Assembly (NCBI RefSeq): GCF_033100795.1
Contig: NZ_JAWLVI010000005.1
Location: 62,001 to 126,000, forward strand
Direction: 5' to 3'
DNA length: 64,000 bases
Origin: Pseudothioclava sp033100795
GTDB taxonomy: Bacteria; Pseudomonadota; Alphaproteobacteria; Rhodobacterales; Rhodobacteraceae
This document shows positions 24,581 to 33,980 of this stretch, piece by piece. A program made the position numbers and the translations under genes. How positions within the stretch are numbered: position 1 is the stretch's first letter; every line of letters begins with the position of its first letter. The notes beneath the pieces were generated by a model that was not told the DNA's origin, did not search any database, and saw nothing but the letters and a program-made list of their open reading frames with translations.

Positions 24581-25495
24581 ATGTTCGGAACTGACCAGCC
24601 CGCCCCGCATTCGGAATTCGTGTTCGACGTATCGGAAGCCAACTTCATGGCCGATGTCGTCGAGAAATCGCAGACCGTTCCGGTGATCGTCGATTTCTGG
24701 GCACCGTGGTGTGGCCCGTGCCGCCAGCTTGGCCCGGCGCTTGAAGCGGCTGTGAATGCCGTCAAAGGCAAGGTCGTGATGGCAAAGATCAACGTCGACG
24801 AGAACCAGCGCCTTGCTTCGGCGCTGGCACAGCAGGGATTGCCGCTCCAGTCGATCCCGACGGTTGTGGCCTTTGTCGAAGGGCGCCCGGTCGATATGTT
24901 CCAAGGCGCGCTGCCGGCCTCAGAGTTGAAGAAATTCGTCGATAAGCTTGTGGCGATGGGCGACGATGGCGGTCTGGCGGCGGCGGTTGCTGCGGCCGAA
25001 GAAATGCTCGGCGAAGGCGCGGCGCAAGACGCGGCCGAGACCTTTGCAGCCGTGCTTGAGGAAGAGCCTGAAAACGCCGAAGCCTATGGCGGGCTTCTGC
25101 GCGCAACGATCGCGTTGGGCGATGTTGACAAGGCGCAGGCCTTGGTTGAGGGCGCGCCTGCGCCCGTCGCGGGGTCCGCGCCCTTCGAGGCGGCCAAAGC
25201 GCAACTTCAGCTCGCGCTGCAAGCGGCTGACGCTGGCCCCTTGGGAGAGCTGGAAGCCGCGATCAACGCGAACCCCGAAGATCATCAGGCGCGCTTTGAC
25301 TATGCGCAGGCGCTTCATGCGGCGGGCCGGGTGGAGGATGCGGTCGAGCAATTGCTGGACCTCTTCCGCCGTGACCGCGAGTGGAATGACGGCGCCGCAA
25401 AGGCGCAGCTTTTTGTCATCTTCGACGCGTTGAAGGCGAACGACCCGATTGCGCAAAAGGGCCGCCGTCGTCTTTCGTCGATGATATTTGCCTGA
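24581..25495 (+). CDS. Thioredoxin-TPR co-chaperone, CnoX/YbbN-like
   Basis: A 304-residue protein: thioredoxin domain (about residues 20-125) with the full active site WAPWCGPCRQL, followed by tetratricopeptide-type helices (about 135-300). This arrangement is that of YbbN/CnoX, a chaperedoxin that protects proteins from oxidation and cooperates with GroEL. The ATG at 24581 is chosen over an in-frame start at 24512 because it follows an AAGAGGA stretch and begins the recognisable protein. E. coli CnoX has lost the first active-site Cys, but this protein keeps CGPC and could be redox active. Confidence 0.87.
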   Translation: MFGTDQPAPHSEFVFDVSEANFMADVVEKSQTVPVIVDFWAPWCGPCRQLGPALEAAVNAVKGKVVMAKINVDENQRLASALAQQGLPLQSIPTVVAFVEGRPVDMFQGALPASELKKFVDKLVAMGDDGGLAAAVAAAEEMLGEGAAQDAAETFAAVLEEEPENAEAYGGLLRATIALGDVDKAQALVEGAPAPVAGSAPFEAAKAQLQLALQAADAGPLGELEAAINANPEDHQARFDYAQALHAAGRVEDAVEQLLDLFRRDREWNDGAAKAQLFVIFDALKANDPIAQKGRRRLSSMIFA

Positions 25496-25522
25496 GCCGC
25501 GAACTGCGCTAGGTTTCGCTTC

Positions 25523-26161
25523 ATGCTGAGCCATTGCGACCTGCCCGAAACGATCCCGCTTTTCCCGCTGACAGGGGCGTTGCTCTTGCCGCGGGGGAGG
25601 CTCCCTTTGCATATCTTCGAGCCGCGTTATTTGCAGATGCTTGAGGATTGCATGAAAACCTCGCATCGGCTGATCGGGATGATCCAGCCGCGCAATATGC
25701 CCAACGGCGAACCGGGGCTAAGCGCGATTGGCTGTGCGGGGCGTCTGACCGGCTTTTCCGAGACCGAAGACGGGCGCTATATGATTACGCTCTCGGGGAT
25801 TTCGCGGTTCCGCGTGCAGCGCGAGCTGTCGGGCTTTAGCCCCTATATCCGTGCGGCGGTATCGTGGGCGGCTTTTACCAAAGACATCGGCGCGCCCGAA
25901 CATGATACGGGGTTTGAACGCGACGGTTTTTTCCAGCTTCTGTCGCGGTTCTTTATTCATCGCGGTCTGGATACCGACTGGGATACGCTGAAAGACGCGG
26001 ATGACGAGTTGCTGATCAACTCGCTGTCGATGCTGTTGCCGCTGGATGCCGAGGATAAGCAAGCGCTGCTTGAGGCGCCCTGTCTGCAAACGCGCCGCGA
26101 GACGTTGATAACGCTTATGGAATACGCCTTGCATGGCGGTGGAGAGGAAAGCCTTCAATGA
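25523..26161 (+). CDS. LON substrate-binding domain protein
   Basis: A 212-residue protein consisting only of a LON N-terminal (PUA-like) domain: PETIPLFPLTGALLLPRGRLPLHIFEPRYLQML at the start, then RLIGMIQP and GCAGRLTGF. It lacks the AAA+ and Ser protease parts of Lon. Such stand-alone proteins are common in alphaproteobacteria and of unknown function. Its stop overlaps the start of the next short gene by four bases (ATGA), so the two are coupled. Confidence 0.88.
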   Translation: MLSHCDLPETIPLFPLTGALLLPRGRLPLHIFEPRYLQMLEDCMKTSHRLIGMIQPRNMPNGEPGLSAIGCAGRLTGFSETEDGRYMITLSGISRFRVQRELSGFSPYIRAAVSWAAFTKDIGAPEHDTGFERDGFFQLLSRFFIHRGLDTDWDTLKDADDELLINSLSMLLPLDAEDKQALLEAPCLQTRRETLITLMEYALHGGGEESLQ

Positions 26162-26343
26162 CCGAGAAGAAACCGCTGTTTGACCGGCGTATGCTTGAGG
26201 CGCTGGTGTGCCCGTTGACGCAAACCACGCTGCGCTATGATGCCGAGCGCGAGGAACTGGTCTCGAAAGCGGCTAATCTGGCCTTCCCGATCCGTGGCGG
26301 CATCCCGATCCTGCTGGCCGACGAGGCCCGCGCGCTGGAGTGA
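26158..26343 (+). CDS. Trm112/YcaR (UPF0434) family small protein
   Basis: A 61-residue protein of the YcaR/Trm112 family: MLEALVCPLTQTTL, then LAFPIRGGIPILL, which is the conserved end. In E. coli YcaR the start reads CPVC and the middle ICK; here these read CPLT and VSK, so only one of the usual zinc Cys remains and metal binding is probably lost. The gene overlaps the LON-domain gene by four bases and abuts the stop of the convergent ubiH-like gene with no spacing. Confidence 0.86.
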   Translation: MTEKKPLFDRRMLEALVCPLTQTTLRYDAEREELVSKAANLAFPIRGGIPILLADEARALE

Positions 26344-27570
26344 TCAGATCTTGCGCCCTTGCATCAGGCGGGGCAGGGGGCCGGACAGCCCCGCCGCCTG
26401 ACGCATAAAGCCCTGACGCAGCGCAGGCACTGCATTCACCAGCCCCATGCCAAGGTCGCGCCCCGCGCGCAGCAGCGGATTGTTGTTCGAAAACAGCTTG
26501 TTGACCGTGTCCATCCCAAGCGCAAGCGAGGTGGAATCGAACCGCCGCCAGCCCTGATAGCGCTCCAGCACGTCAATCGCGCCGATGTCCTCGCCGCGCC
26601 GCATGGCCTCGACCAGAATTTCGGCAAGCGCCGCGACATCGCGCAAACCAAGGTTCAACCCCTGTCCCGCGATCGGGTGCACGCCATGCGCGGCATCGCC
26701 AATCAGCGCCACGCGGGCGGCAGCATAGGCGCGCGCAAGTGTCAGGTTCAGCGGGTAGCTGAAGCGCGGACCGGCGAGCGTGATCTCACCCAGAAAATCG
26801 CCAAAGCGCGGGCGCAGGACAGCCAGAAAATCCTCGTCATCCAGCGCTGAAATTGTTGCCGCATTCTCGCGGGTTTCGCTCCAGACAATCGACGAGCGGT
26901 TGCCGGGCAGAGGCAGGATCGCCAGCGGTCCCGAGGTCATGAAGAACTGGTGGGCAACGCCGTTATGCGGCTTTTCATGGTCAATCGCGGCGACCAGCGC
27001 GGTCTGGCCATAGTCCCAGCCTTCGCGCCCGATGCCCGCGCGTTCCGCCACGCCCGAGCGGCGCCCGTCCGCGCCGACCAGTAGTTTCGCGCGCAGCACC
27101 CGCCCGTCGGAGAGCGTTACCGCGACCGCGCCGGGCTGCGCGTCTTGGGCGACGACGGATGTTTCGTTGATCAGCGTGATTGCAGGGTTCGCCTCCATCG
27201 CATCAAGGAAGGCGCGATACAGGAAACGATCCTCCAGCATGAACCCGACAGGGGCTTGGTCCAGCTCGCGCGCATCGAAATGCAGGAAATACGGCGCGGC
27301 GCCTTCGCCTGCGTGCCCGTCGGCGGCTTTGACCTCCATCATCGGCTGGGCGTTCGCCGCAACCGAGGGCCAGACTCCAATCGCATCCAAAAGCTTTTTC
27401 GAGGCCAGTGCCAGCGCGTAGGCGCGCCCGTCAAAGGCATCCGCCGCGCGTTGGCGGGCGGGGGCGGCGTCGATCACGCAAACCCGCAGCCCCGATTGGG
27501 CCAGCGCCAAAGCCAAGGCAGGGCCGTTCAGCCCACCACCTGCGATAATCACGTCGGAATCATATTTCAT
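26344..27570 (-). CDS. UbiH/UbiF-type FAD-dependent hydroxylase
   Basis: A 408-residue flavoprotein monooxygenase. The Rossmann motif IIAGGGLNGPALALALAQSG is at the N terminus, with the DG segment (LLVGADGRRSGVAERAG) in the middle and the FAD motif ALIGDAAHGVHPIAGQGLNLGLRD near residue 285. These features fit ubiquinone ring hydroxylases of the UbiH/UbiF/UbiL group; the ring position cannot be told from sequence. The ATG at 27570 gives the normal N terminus; an upstream in-frame extension to 27678 would precede the FAD motif by 36 residues and is rejected. Confidence 0.88.
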   Translation of the reverse strand: MKYDSDVIIAGGGLNGPALALALAQSGLRVCVIDAAPARQRAADAFDGRAYALALASKKLLDAIGVWPSVAANAQPMMEVKAADGHAGEGAAPYFLHFDARELDQAPVGFMLEDRFLYRAFLDAMEANPAITLINETSVVAQDAQPGAVAVTLSDGRVLRAKLLVGADGRRSGVAERAGIGREGWDYGQTALVAAIDHEKPHNGVAHQFFMTSGPLAILPLPGNRSSIVWSETRENAATISALDDEDFLAVLRPRFGDFLGEITLAGPRFSYPLNLTLARAYAAARVALIGDAAHGVHPIAGQGLNLGLRDVAALAEILVEAMRRGEDIGAIDVLERYQGWRRFDSTSLALGMDTVNKLFSNNNPLLRAGRDLGMGLVNAVPALRQGFMRQAAGLSGPLPRLMQGRKI

Positions 27571-27667
27571 GCGCCCCAATATGGCGCTTGCGGGGCAATT
27601 GTCCATCGGCGGGATTGCCACGGGGCGCGCGCTCTGGCTAGCTGTGGCGAAACAAAGGGGATGTGCG

Positions 27668-28987
27668 ATGACACGCAATTTGGGCGCGGCCGAGCAGGGC
27701 CGGTTGATCGCTGCGGGGAAACTTGATCCGGTCGAGCAGGTCGAAGCCTATCTTGAGGCCGCAGCGAGTGACGAAGGCGCGCGGATTTATGCGCGCCTCA
27801 CCCCTGATCGTGCCCGTTCCGAGGCGCTGGCGGCACATCGGCGCGCGCGCCAGGGGGTATTGCGCGGGCCGCTGGACGGGGTGGCGATCAGCTGGAAGGA
27901 TCTGTTCGACAGCGCCGGTGTTGCGACCGAAGCGGGATCGAGGCTTTTGGAGGGGCGTGTGCCCGAGGCGGATGCCGAGGTGCTGGCAGCAGCGACGCTG
28001 GCGGGCACGGTGTGTCTTGGCAAAACGCATATGACCGAGCTGGCGTTTTCGGGGTTGGGCGTGAACCCTTCGACCGCGACGCCGCCCAATGTCCACGATC
28101 CTCGCCTTGCGCCCGGCGGGTCTTCGTCGGGGGCGGCGGTGTCGGTGGCGATGGGCTTGGCTGCGGCGGCGATTGGGTCGGATACGGGAGGGTCGGTGCG
28201 CATTCCATCGGCGTGGAATGATCTTGTCGGGCTGAAAACCACGCATGGGCGGCTGTCCACGCGCGGTGTTGTGCCCCTGTGCAAACGCTTTGATACGGTC
28301 GGACCGCTGGCGCGCAAGGTCGAGGATTGCGCCCATCTTCTGGCGGTGATGGAAGGGCGCAATTGCCCCGATCTGCGCGATGCCTCGTTGCAAGGTGCGC
28401 GGCTTCTGGTGCTGGAGGGGCTGCCGTTTGAAGGCACGCGCGCGGCCCCTGTGCAGGGGTTTGAAGAGGCTGTCGCGCGGTTTGAAAAGGCTGGTGCGGC
28501 GGTCGAACGCGGCGCCTTGCCGATGGTGGCGCCTGCGATGGACCTGTCAGGTATTCTTTTTGCACCAGAGGCTTATGGGCTTTGGCGTGATGTGATCGAG
28601 GCCAATCCCGACAAGATGTATGCGCTGATCCGCGAGAGGTTTCGTGGCGGGGCAGGGGTCTCGGCGGCGGATTATGTGAAGGGCTGGGACGATCTGCACC
28701 GCTACCGCGAAGCCTATTGGGAGGCGACGGCGGGCTATGACGCGGTGCTGGTGCCGACCGCGCCGATCCTGCCGCCCGATGCGGAACGGCTTTTGTCGGA
28801 TCGGGCCTATTTCGAAAGTGAAAACCTGCTTGCACTGCGCAATACCCGCATCGGCAATATCTTTGGCCTGTGCGTTCTGACCCTGCCGACGGGCTATCCG
28901 GCAACCGGTATCAGCCTTATGGCTGCGCCCATGCAAGAGGACCGGTTGTTGCGTCTTGGCATAGCTGCTGAGGCCGCGCTTGGCTGA
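27668..28987 (+). CDS. Amidase signature family hydrolase
   Basis: A 439-residue amidase with the Ser-Ser-Lys triad: Lys77 in SWKDLFD, the cis-Ser in GGSSSGAAV (about 152-154) and the nucleophile Ser176 in SDTGGSVR. AAGGGG lies upstream of the chosen ATG at 27668. It is not next to gatB or gatC and its substrate pocket is not diagnostic, so it is best called a general amidase and not GatA. It is divergent from the ubiH-like gene with a 97-bp gap. Confidence 0.9.
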   Translation: MTRNLGAAEQGRLIAAGKLDPVEQVEAYLEAAASDEGARIYARLTPDRARSEALAAHRRARQGVLRGPLDGVAISWKDLFDSAGVATEAGSRLLEGRVPEADAEVLAAATLAGTVCLGKTHMTELAFSGLGVNPSTATPPNVHDPRLAPGGSSSGAAVSVAMGLAAAAIGSDTGGSVRIPSAWNDLVGLKTTHGRLSTRGVVPLCKRFDTVGPLARKVEDCAHLLAVMEGRNCPDLRDASLQGARLLVLEGLPFEGTRAAPVQGFEEAVARFEKAGAAVERGALPMVAPAMDLSGILFAPEAYGLWRDVIEANPDKMYALIRERFRGGAGVSAADYVKGWDDLHRYREAYWEATAGYDAVLVPTAPILPPDAERLLSDRAYFESENLLALRNTRIGNIFGLCVLTLPTGYPATGISLMAAPMQEDRLLRLGIAAEAALG

Positions 28988-29107
28988 AATGCAACATTTT
29001 GTGCGAACAAGTTGCGGGGATTCATCGCTTTTTCTGGACGAGCGGGAGGCTCTTTTGTAACGTGGTCTCAATAACGGGGCGAAATGACCCCGGCGAATGA
29101 GGCACAT

Positions 29108-30286
29108 ATGGATTATCCCGAGCGGTTCTCGAACCTGCCCGAATACGCGTTTCCGCGGCTGCGGACGCTGCTTGACTCGCACGCTCCGGGCGGCGAGCCG
29201 ATTGCGATGACCATTGGCGAGCCACGCCATCCGATGCCTGCGTTCGTGGGCGAAGTGCTGGCGGATAATCTGTTGGGGTTCGCGAAGTATCCCACAAATG
29301 AAGGTTCGCCCGAGCTATTGGGCGCGATTTCAGGCTGGTTGGGGCGCCGCTTCTCGGTTGATGTTTCGGCTGACCGGATCATGGCGCTGAACGGCACGCG
29401 CGAGGGGCTGTTCAATGCGGCGATTGCGCTTTGCCCCGAGACGAAAAACGGCAAAAAGCCCGCGATCCTTATTCCGAACCCGTTTTATCAGGTCTATGCG
29501 GTGGCTGCCGTGACCATTGGGGCCGAGCCGATTTTTGTGCCTGCGGGCGCGGAGACCGGCTTCCTGCCCGATTACGCAAGCCTGCCTGCCGAGGTGCTGG
29601 ACCGCGTGACGATTGCCTATTTGTGCTCGCCCTCGAACCCGCAAGGCGCGATTGCCTCGCGCGCGTATCTGGCCGACCTGCTGGCGCTGGCCGAGAAGCA
29701 CGATTTCATCGTCTTTGCCGATGAATGTTATTCCGAGATCTGGCGTTCCGCGCCGCCCCCCGGTGCGATGCAAGTCTCCGCCGAGATGGGCCATGACCCC
29801 GAGCGTGTGGCGATTTTCCATTCGCTGTCCAAGCGGTCGAACCTGCCGGGGCTGCGGTCTGGCTTTGTGGCTTCGGGGCCGAAAAATATCCAACGCATCC
29901 GCCAGTTGCGCGCCTATGCGGGCGCCCCTTTGCCGATGCCGATTCAGGCGGTTTCGGCGCGGGTTTGGGCGGATGAGACCCATGTTATCGAGAACCGCGC
30001 GCTTTACGCCGAGAAATACGACATCGCGGCAGCGGTATTTTCGGGGATGCAGGGCTTTACCCTTCCCGAAGGCGGGTTTTTCCTGTGGCTGCCTGTTGAC
30101 GATGGCGAAGCAGCAGCCCTGAAATTGTGGCAAGAAACGGGGGTTCGGGTGCTTCCCGGTGCGTATCTCGCACGGGACGTGGACGGCTATAACCCCGGCA
30201 AGAATTATATCCGGGTGGCTTTGGTCGCCCCAAAAGAAGAAACGCAGCGTGGCTTGGAAACACTCCGCGACTGTATCTATGCGTGA
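29108..30286 (+). CDS. Class I/II PLP-dependent aminotransferase (DapC-like)
   Basis: A 392-residue aminotransferase. Lys242 in SLSKRSNLPGLRSGF binds PLP; NGTREGLFNAA is the phosphate-cup loop, and CSPSNPQGA and FADECYSEIW are the usual Asn and Asp-Tyr motifs. The N-terminal TIGEPRHPMP is typical of proteobacterial proteins annotated as succinyldiaminopimelate transaminase (DapC), but that activity is inferred. The ATG at 29108 has GAGG five bases upstream and is preferred over the ATG at 29084. It ends 10 bp before ftsK. Confidence 0.85.
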   Translation: MDYPERFSNLPEYAFPRLRTLLDSHAPGGEPIAMTIGEPRHPMPAFVGEVLADNLLGFAKYPTNEGSPELLGAISGWLGRRFSVDVSADRIMALNGTREGLFNAAIALCPETKNGKKPAILIPNPFYQVYAVAAVTIGAEPIFVPAGAETGFLPDYASLPAEVLDRVTIAYLCSPSNPQGAIASRAYLADLLALAEKHDFIVFADECYSEIWRSAPPPGAMQVSAEMGHDPERVAIFHSLSKRSNLPGLRSGFVASGPKNIQRIRQLRAYAGAPLPMPIQAVSARVWADETHVIENRALYAEKYDIAAAVFSGMQGFTLPEGGFFLWLPVDDGEAAALKLWQETGVRVLPGAYLARDVDGYNPGKNYIRVALVAPKEETQRGLETLRDCIYA

Positions 30287-30296
30287 GGACGGTAAG

Positions 30297-33293
30297 ATGG
30301 CATCCTTCCAGGCTCGGCAGCGTGACCCGCTACTGGATCAGAACACTCAGGCGCTTCTGGAGCGGCGCGGCAAGGAACTCCTTGGCGGGGTTCTGATTTT
30401 TCTGGGTGTTCTGGCCGCGATGATGCTGGCCAGCTATGCGCCGACCGACCCGAGCTGGATGGCGGCCTCGGACGAGGCGGCGCAGAACTGGCTGGGGCGC
30501 ATCGGGGCAGGGATTGCCTCGCCGTTGATGGTGATCGTCGGGCATGGCGCGTGGCTGCTGCCCGCCGCGCTTGTGATCTGGGGCGGGCGGTTTGTGCTGC
30601 ATCGCGGTGAAGAGCGGATCGGCGGTCGCGCGATCTTTTTCCCGATCGGGGTAGCGATGGCGTCGGTTTATGCCTCGCTCTTGGAACCGGGTACGGATTG
30701 GGGCCAGACCTTTGGTCTTGGCGGTAATTTCGGCGATATGATTGCGGGCTCGGTCTGGGGGATGTCGCCGGTGTCGGGGAGCCTCGGGTTGAACCTGATT
30801 ACCGTTCTGTTTGCTGCGCTGACGCTGGTTGTCGGCGCGTTTGTTCTTGGGTTCGTGAAAACCGAAATCCGCGCGATTGTGCGTTTCATGCTTTTGGGCA
30901 CGGTGGCGGTTTATGCCAGCCTGATGACGCTTCTGGGTAAGGGCGCCTCTGCCTCGGTTATGGCTGCGCGCAGTGCCGCCGAGCATCAGCGCCAGCGCCG
31001 TGCCGAGAAAGCCGCCGCCGCCGAAGAATGGGCGGCATGGGAGGCGCAGCGGGCCCAAGCCCAGGAATGGCAGCCCGCTTATCACCCCGAACCGGTCGAG
31101 CGTGGCTCGCTTTTGTCGCGGATCATCCGCCCGCAGCAGTCCGAAGAGGTCTTCGAAGAGCTGGAGCCGGAACTGGTCGAGACGCAAGCAGCATGGTTGC
31201 CCGAAACCGATGCGCCCACGCAAGAACGCATCCGCGCGCGCATTTCGCAGGCCGTGCAGCAGCGCCAGTTGCGCGCCGAGCCTCCGGTCAGCGCCGAAGC
31301 CTATGTGCCCTTGCCCGAACGCGCGCCCGAAGAATTGCCCGCGCCGCCCTCGGTTCTGGCGGCCGTTGCCAAACGCCTTGCCCTTGGCCCGCGCGCGCCG
31401 CAAACGCTGCGCCAGACCGAAACCCGCGTCGAACCGCGCCTTGCCGCGCAGCCGATGCCGCAAGAGCCGGTCATGGACTACGCCCCCGCGCCCGAATGGG
31501 ACGAGGCGCCCGCGCTTTATGCCGAGGATGATTTCGACGCGCAGGCCTTCGCCTATGAAGGCGACGGCTATGCGGATGAGGCCTTTGTCGAGGACGATTA
31601 CTTCCCCGAGGATCATGAAATTCCTGCCGCCCCCGCGCGGATGGAGCTGAACCGTCAGGTCATCCAGAAGCCCGAGCAACGCCGTGTGGTTATGCCGCAG
31701 GTGAAGCCGATTGCGCCCTCGCGCCGCGCAATGGAAGAGGCGCAGCCGCGCCTCGCGCTGGAGCAAAAGGCCCATCCCGCCTATGAAATCCCGCCGCTTT
31801 CCCTGCTGATGAATCCCGTCAGCATCGAGCGTCACCAGCTCTCGGATGAGGCGCTGGAAGAGAACGCGCGGATGCTTGAAAACGTGCTCGACGACTATGG
31901 CGTCAAGGGCGAGATCGTCTCGGTCCGTCCCGGCCCCGTGGTTACCATGTATGAACTTGAACCCGCGCCGGGCCTGAAAGCCAGCCGCGTGATAGGTCTG
32001 GCCGACGATATTGCGCGCTCGATGTCGGCGCTGTCGGCGCGTGTGTCGACGGTTCCGGGGCGTTCGGTTATCGGGATCGAACTGCCGAACGCGCATCGCG
32101 AAAAGGTTGTGCTGCGCGAGATCCTGTCTGCGCGTGATTTTGGCGACAGCAACATGAAGTTGCCGCTTGCTCTGGGTAAAGACATCGGCGGCGAACCAAT
32201 GGTGGCGAACCTTGCCAAGATGCCCCACCTCCTGATCGCAGGGACCACGGGCTCGGGCAAATCGGTGGCGATCAACACGATGATCCTGTCGCTGCTGTAT
32301 AAGCTGTCGCCCGAAGAATGCCGCCTGATCATGATCGACCCGAAGATGCTGGAACTGTCGGTCTATGACGGCATCCCGCACCTTCTGTCGCCGGTTGTGA
32401 CCGATCCCAAGAAGGCGGTTGTTGCGCTCAAATGGGTCGTCGCCGAGATGGAAGAGCGCTATCGCAAGATGTCGAAGATGGGCGTTCGCAACATCGAGGG
32501 CTACAACGGTCGCGTGAAGGAAAGCCTGGCCAAAGGCGAGATGTTCAAGCGCACCGTGCAGACCGGATTTGACGAGGACACCGGCGAGCCGATCTTTGAA
32601 ACCGAAGAATTCCAGCCCGCCACGATCCCCTATATCGTGGTGATCGTGGACGAAATGGCCGATCTGATGATGGTCGCGGGCAAAGAGATCGAAGCCTGCA
32701 TCCAGCGTCTGGCCCAGATGGCGCGCGCCTCGGGCATCCACCTGATCATGGCGACGCAGCGTCCGTCGGTTGACGTGATTACCGGCACGATCAAGGCGAA
32801 CTTCCCGACGCGGATCTCGTTCCAGGTAACGTCGAAAATCGACAGCCGCACGATCTTGGGCGAGATGGGTGCCGAGCAGCTTTTGGGCATGGGCGACATG
32901 CTTTACATGGCGGGCGGCGGCAAGATCACCCGTTGTCACGGGCCGTTCGTGTCGGACGAAGAGGTCGAGGAAATCGTTAACCACCTCAAGAGCTTTGGAC
33001 CGCCCGAATATATGTCGGGCGTGGTCGAAGGCCCGGACGAGGATAAAGAGGCCGACATCGACGCGGTTCTTGGCCTGAACTCGGGCGGGAACACCTCGGG
33101 TGAGGACGCGCTTTACGATCAGGCGGTTGGGATTGTGATCAAGGATCGCAAATGCTCGACGTCGTATATCCAGCGCAAACTGGGCATCGGCTATAACAAG
33201 GCCGCGCGTCTGGTCGAGCAGATGGAAGACCAAGGCGTCGTGTCGCCAGCCAACCATGTCGGCAAGCGCGAGATCCTTGTGCCCGAGCAATAA
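30297..33293 (+). CDS. ftsK: DNA translocase FtsK
   Basis: A 998-residue septal DNA pump. Four or five N-terminal transmembrane helices (residues about 25-210) are followed by a 290-residue acidic, Pro/Gln-rich linker and the alpha-beta-gamma motor: Walker A AGTTGSGKSVAIN from about residue 648, LIMIDPKMLELSVYDGIPHLL, the Walker B-type VVIVDEMADLMM, and a C-terminal winged-helix gamma domain (YIQRKLGIGYNKAARLVEQME) that reads KOPS sites. The ATG at 30297 has GAGG at good spacing. A strong terminator follows. Confidence 0.96.
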   Translation: MASFQARQRDPLLDQNTQALLERRGKELLGGVLIFLGVLAAMMLASYAPTDPSWMAASDEAAQNWLGRIGAGIASPLMVIVGHGAWLLPAALVIWGGRFVLHRGEERIGGRAIFFPIGVAMASVYASLLEPGTDWGQTFGLGGNFGDMIAGSVWGMSPVSGSLGLNLITVLFAALTLVVGAFVLGFVKTEIRAIVRFMLLGTVAVYASLMTLLGKGASASVMAARSAAEHQRQRRAEKAAAAEEWAAWEAQRAQAQEWQPAYHPEPVERGSLLSRIIRPQQSEEVFEELEPELVETQAAWLPETDAPTQERIRARISQAVQQRQLRAEPPVSAEAYVPLPERAPEELPAPPSVLAAVAKRLALGPRAPQTLRQTETRVEPRLAAQPMPQEPVMDYAPAPEWDEAPALYAEDDFDAQAFAYEGDGYADEAFVEDDYFPEDHEIPAAPARMELNRQVIQKPEQRRVVMPQVKPIAPSRRAMEEAQPRLALEQKAHPAYEIPPLSLLMNPVSIERHQLSDEALEENARMLENVLDDYGVKGEIVSVRPGPVVTMYELEPAPGLKASRVIGLADDIARSMSALSARVSTVPGRSVIGIELPNAHREKVVLREILSARDFGDSNMKLPLALGKDIGGEPMVANLAKMPHLLIAGTTGSGKSVAINTMILSLLYKLSPEECRLIMIDPKMLELSVYDGIPHLLSPVVTDPKKAVVALKWVVAEMEERYRKMSKMGVRNIEGYNGRVKESLAKGEMFKRTVQTGFDEDTGEPIFETEEFQPATIPYIVVIVDEMADLMMVAGKEIEACIQRLAQMARASGIHLIMATQRPSVDVITGTIKANFPTRISFQVTSKIDSRTILGEMGAEQLLGMGDMLYMAGGGKITRCHGPFVSDEEVEEIVNHLKSFGPPEYMSGVVEGPDEDKEADIDAVLGLNSGGNTSGEDALYDQAVGIVIKDRKCSTSYIQRKLGIGYNKAARLVEQMEDQGVVSPANHVGKREILVPEQ

Positions 33294-33322
33294 GCGAAAC
33301 AATTCCCGCGAAAGCGTGATGT

Positions 33323-33355
33323 AAAGCCCCGCCAAATGTGAAATGGCGGGGCTTT
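33323..33355 (+). terminator. Intrinsic terminator after ftsK
   Basis: AAAGCCCCGCCA at 33323-33334 pairs perfectly with TGGCGGGGCTTT at 33344-33355 across a 9-base loop, and CCTATTT follows. It separates ftsK from the lolA-like gene. Confidence 0.88.
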
Positions 33356-33386
33356 CCTATTTCCTGCGAGCGCGTAGATTGGCCCT

Positions 33387-33980
33387 ATGAAAATACTTCG
33401 TTTTGTCTTGCCCGCCCTTGTTGCCCTGTCGACGCCCGCCTTTGCGGAGAGGATCACGCTTGGGGAATTGTCGCGTTATCTGAATGAGTTGCAAACCGCC
33501 GAGGCCGAATTCACGCAGGTCAATTCGGATGGCACGATCTCGACCGGCAAACTGTTCATCAAGCGGCCCGGTCGTGCGCGCTTCGAATATGCTCCGCCCG
33601 ACAAGACGCTGGTGATGGCGGGGGGCTCTCAGGTCGCGATTTTCGATCCGAAGTCGAACCTCGGCCCCGAGCAGTATCCGCTGTCGAAAACACCGCTTAA
33701 TCTGATACTGGCTGCGAATGTCGATCTGTCGCGCAACAAGATGGTGGTGGGGCATTCCGAAAATGGTGCGAAAACCAGCGTAACGGCGCAAGACCCCGAG
33801 CACCCGGAATACGGGACGATCGAGCTGATCTTCACCGGCGCGCCAACCGAACTGCGTCAGTGGGTAATCACCGACGACAGCGGATCGAAAACAACGGTCA
33901 TTCTGGGCGCTCTCCAAACCGGCGTTTCGTTGGGATCGAGAATGTTCTCGATCCCTGCCGAGATTGAGGCGCGCAAGTAG
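33387..33980 (+). CDS. LolA-like outer-membrane lipoprotein carrier protein
   Basis: A 197-residue periplasmic protein with signal peptide MKILRFVLPALVALSTPAFA. The mature part starts ITLGELSRYLNELQTAEAEFTQV, then GKLFIKRPGRARFEY and PPDKTLVMAGG, matching LolA, which carries lipoproteins from LolCDE to LolB. The divergent alphaproteobacterial form is short at the C terminus. It is placed after ftsK, as lolA is in many proteobacteria, which supports the call. Its stop is immediately followed by the stop of the convergent lytic transglycosylase gene. Confidence 0.85.
   Translation: MKILRFVLPALVALSTPAFAERITLGELSRYLNELQTAEAEFTQVNSDGTISTGKLFIKRPGRARFEYAPPDKTLVMAGGSQVAIFDPKSNLGPEQYPLSKTPLNLILAANVDLSRNKMVVGHSENGAKTSVTAQDPEHPEYGTIELIFTGAPTELRQWVITDDSGSKTTVILGALQTGVSLGSRMFSIPAEIEARK

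Noticed and set aside
30330..33335. 1001-codon open frame antisense to ftsK
   Set aside because: Its protein is Arg/His-rich with no motifs; it mirrors codon bias of the GC-rich ftsK gene on the other strand.
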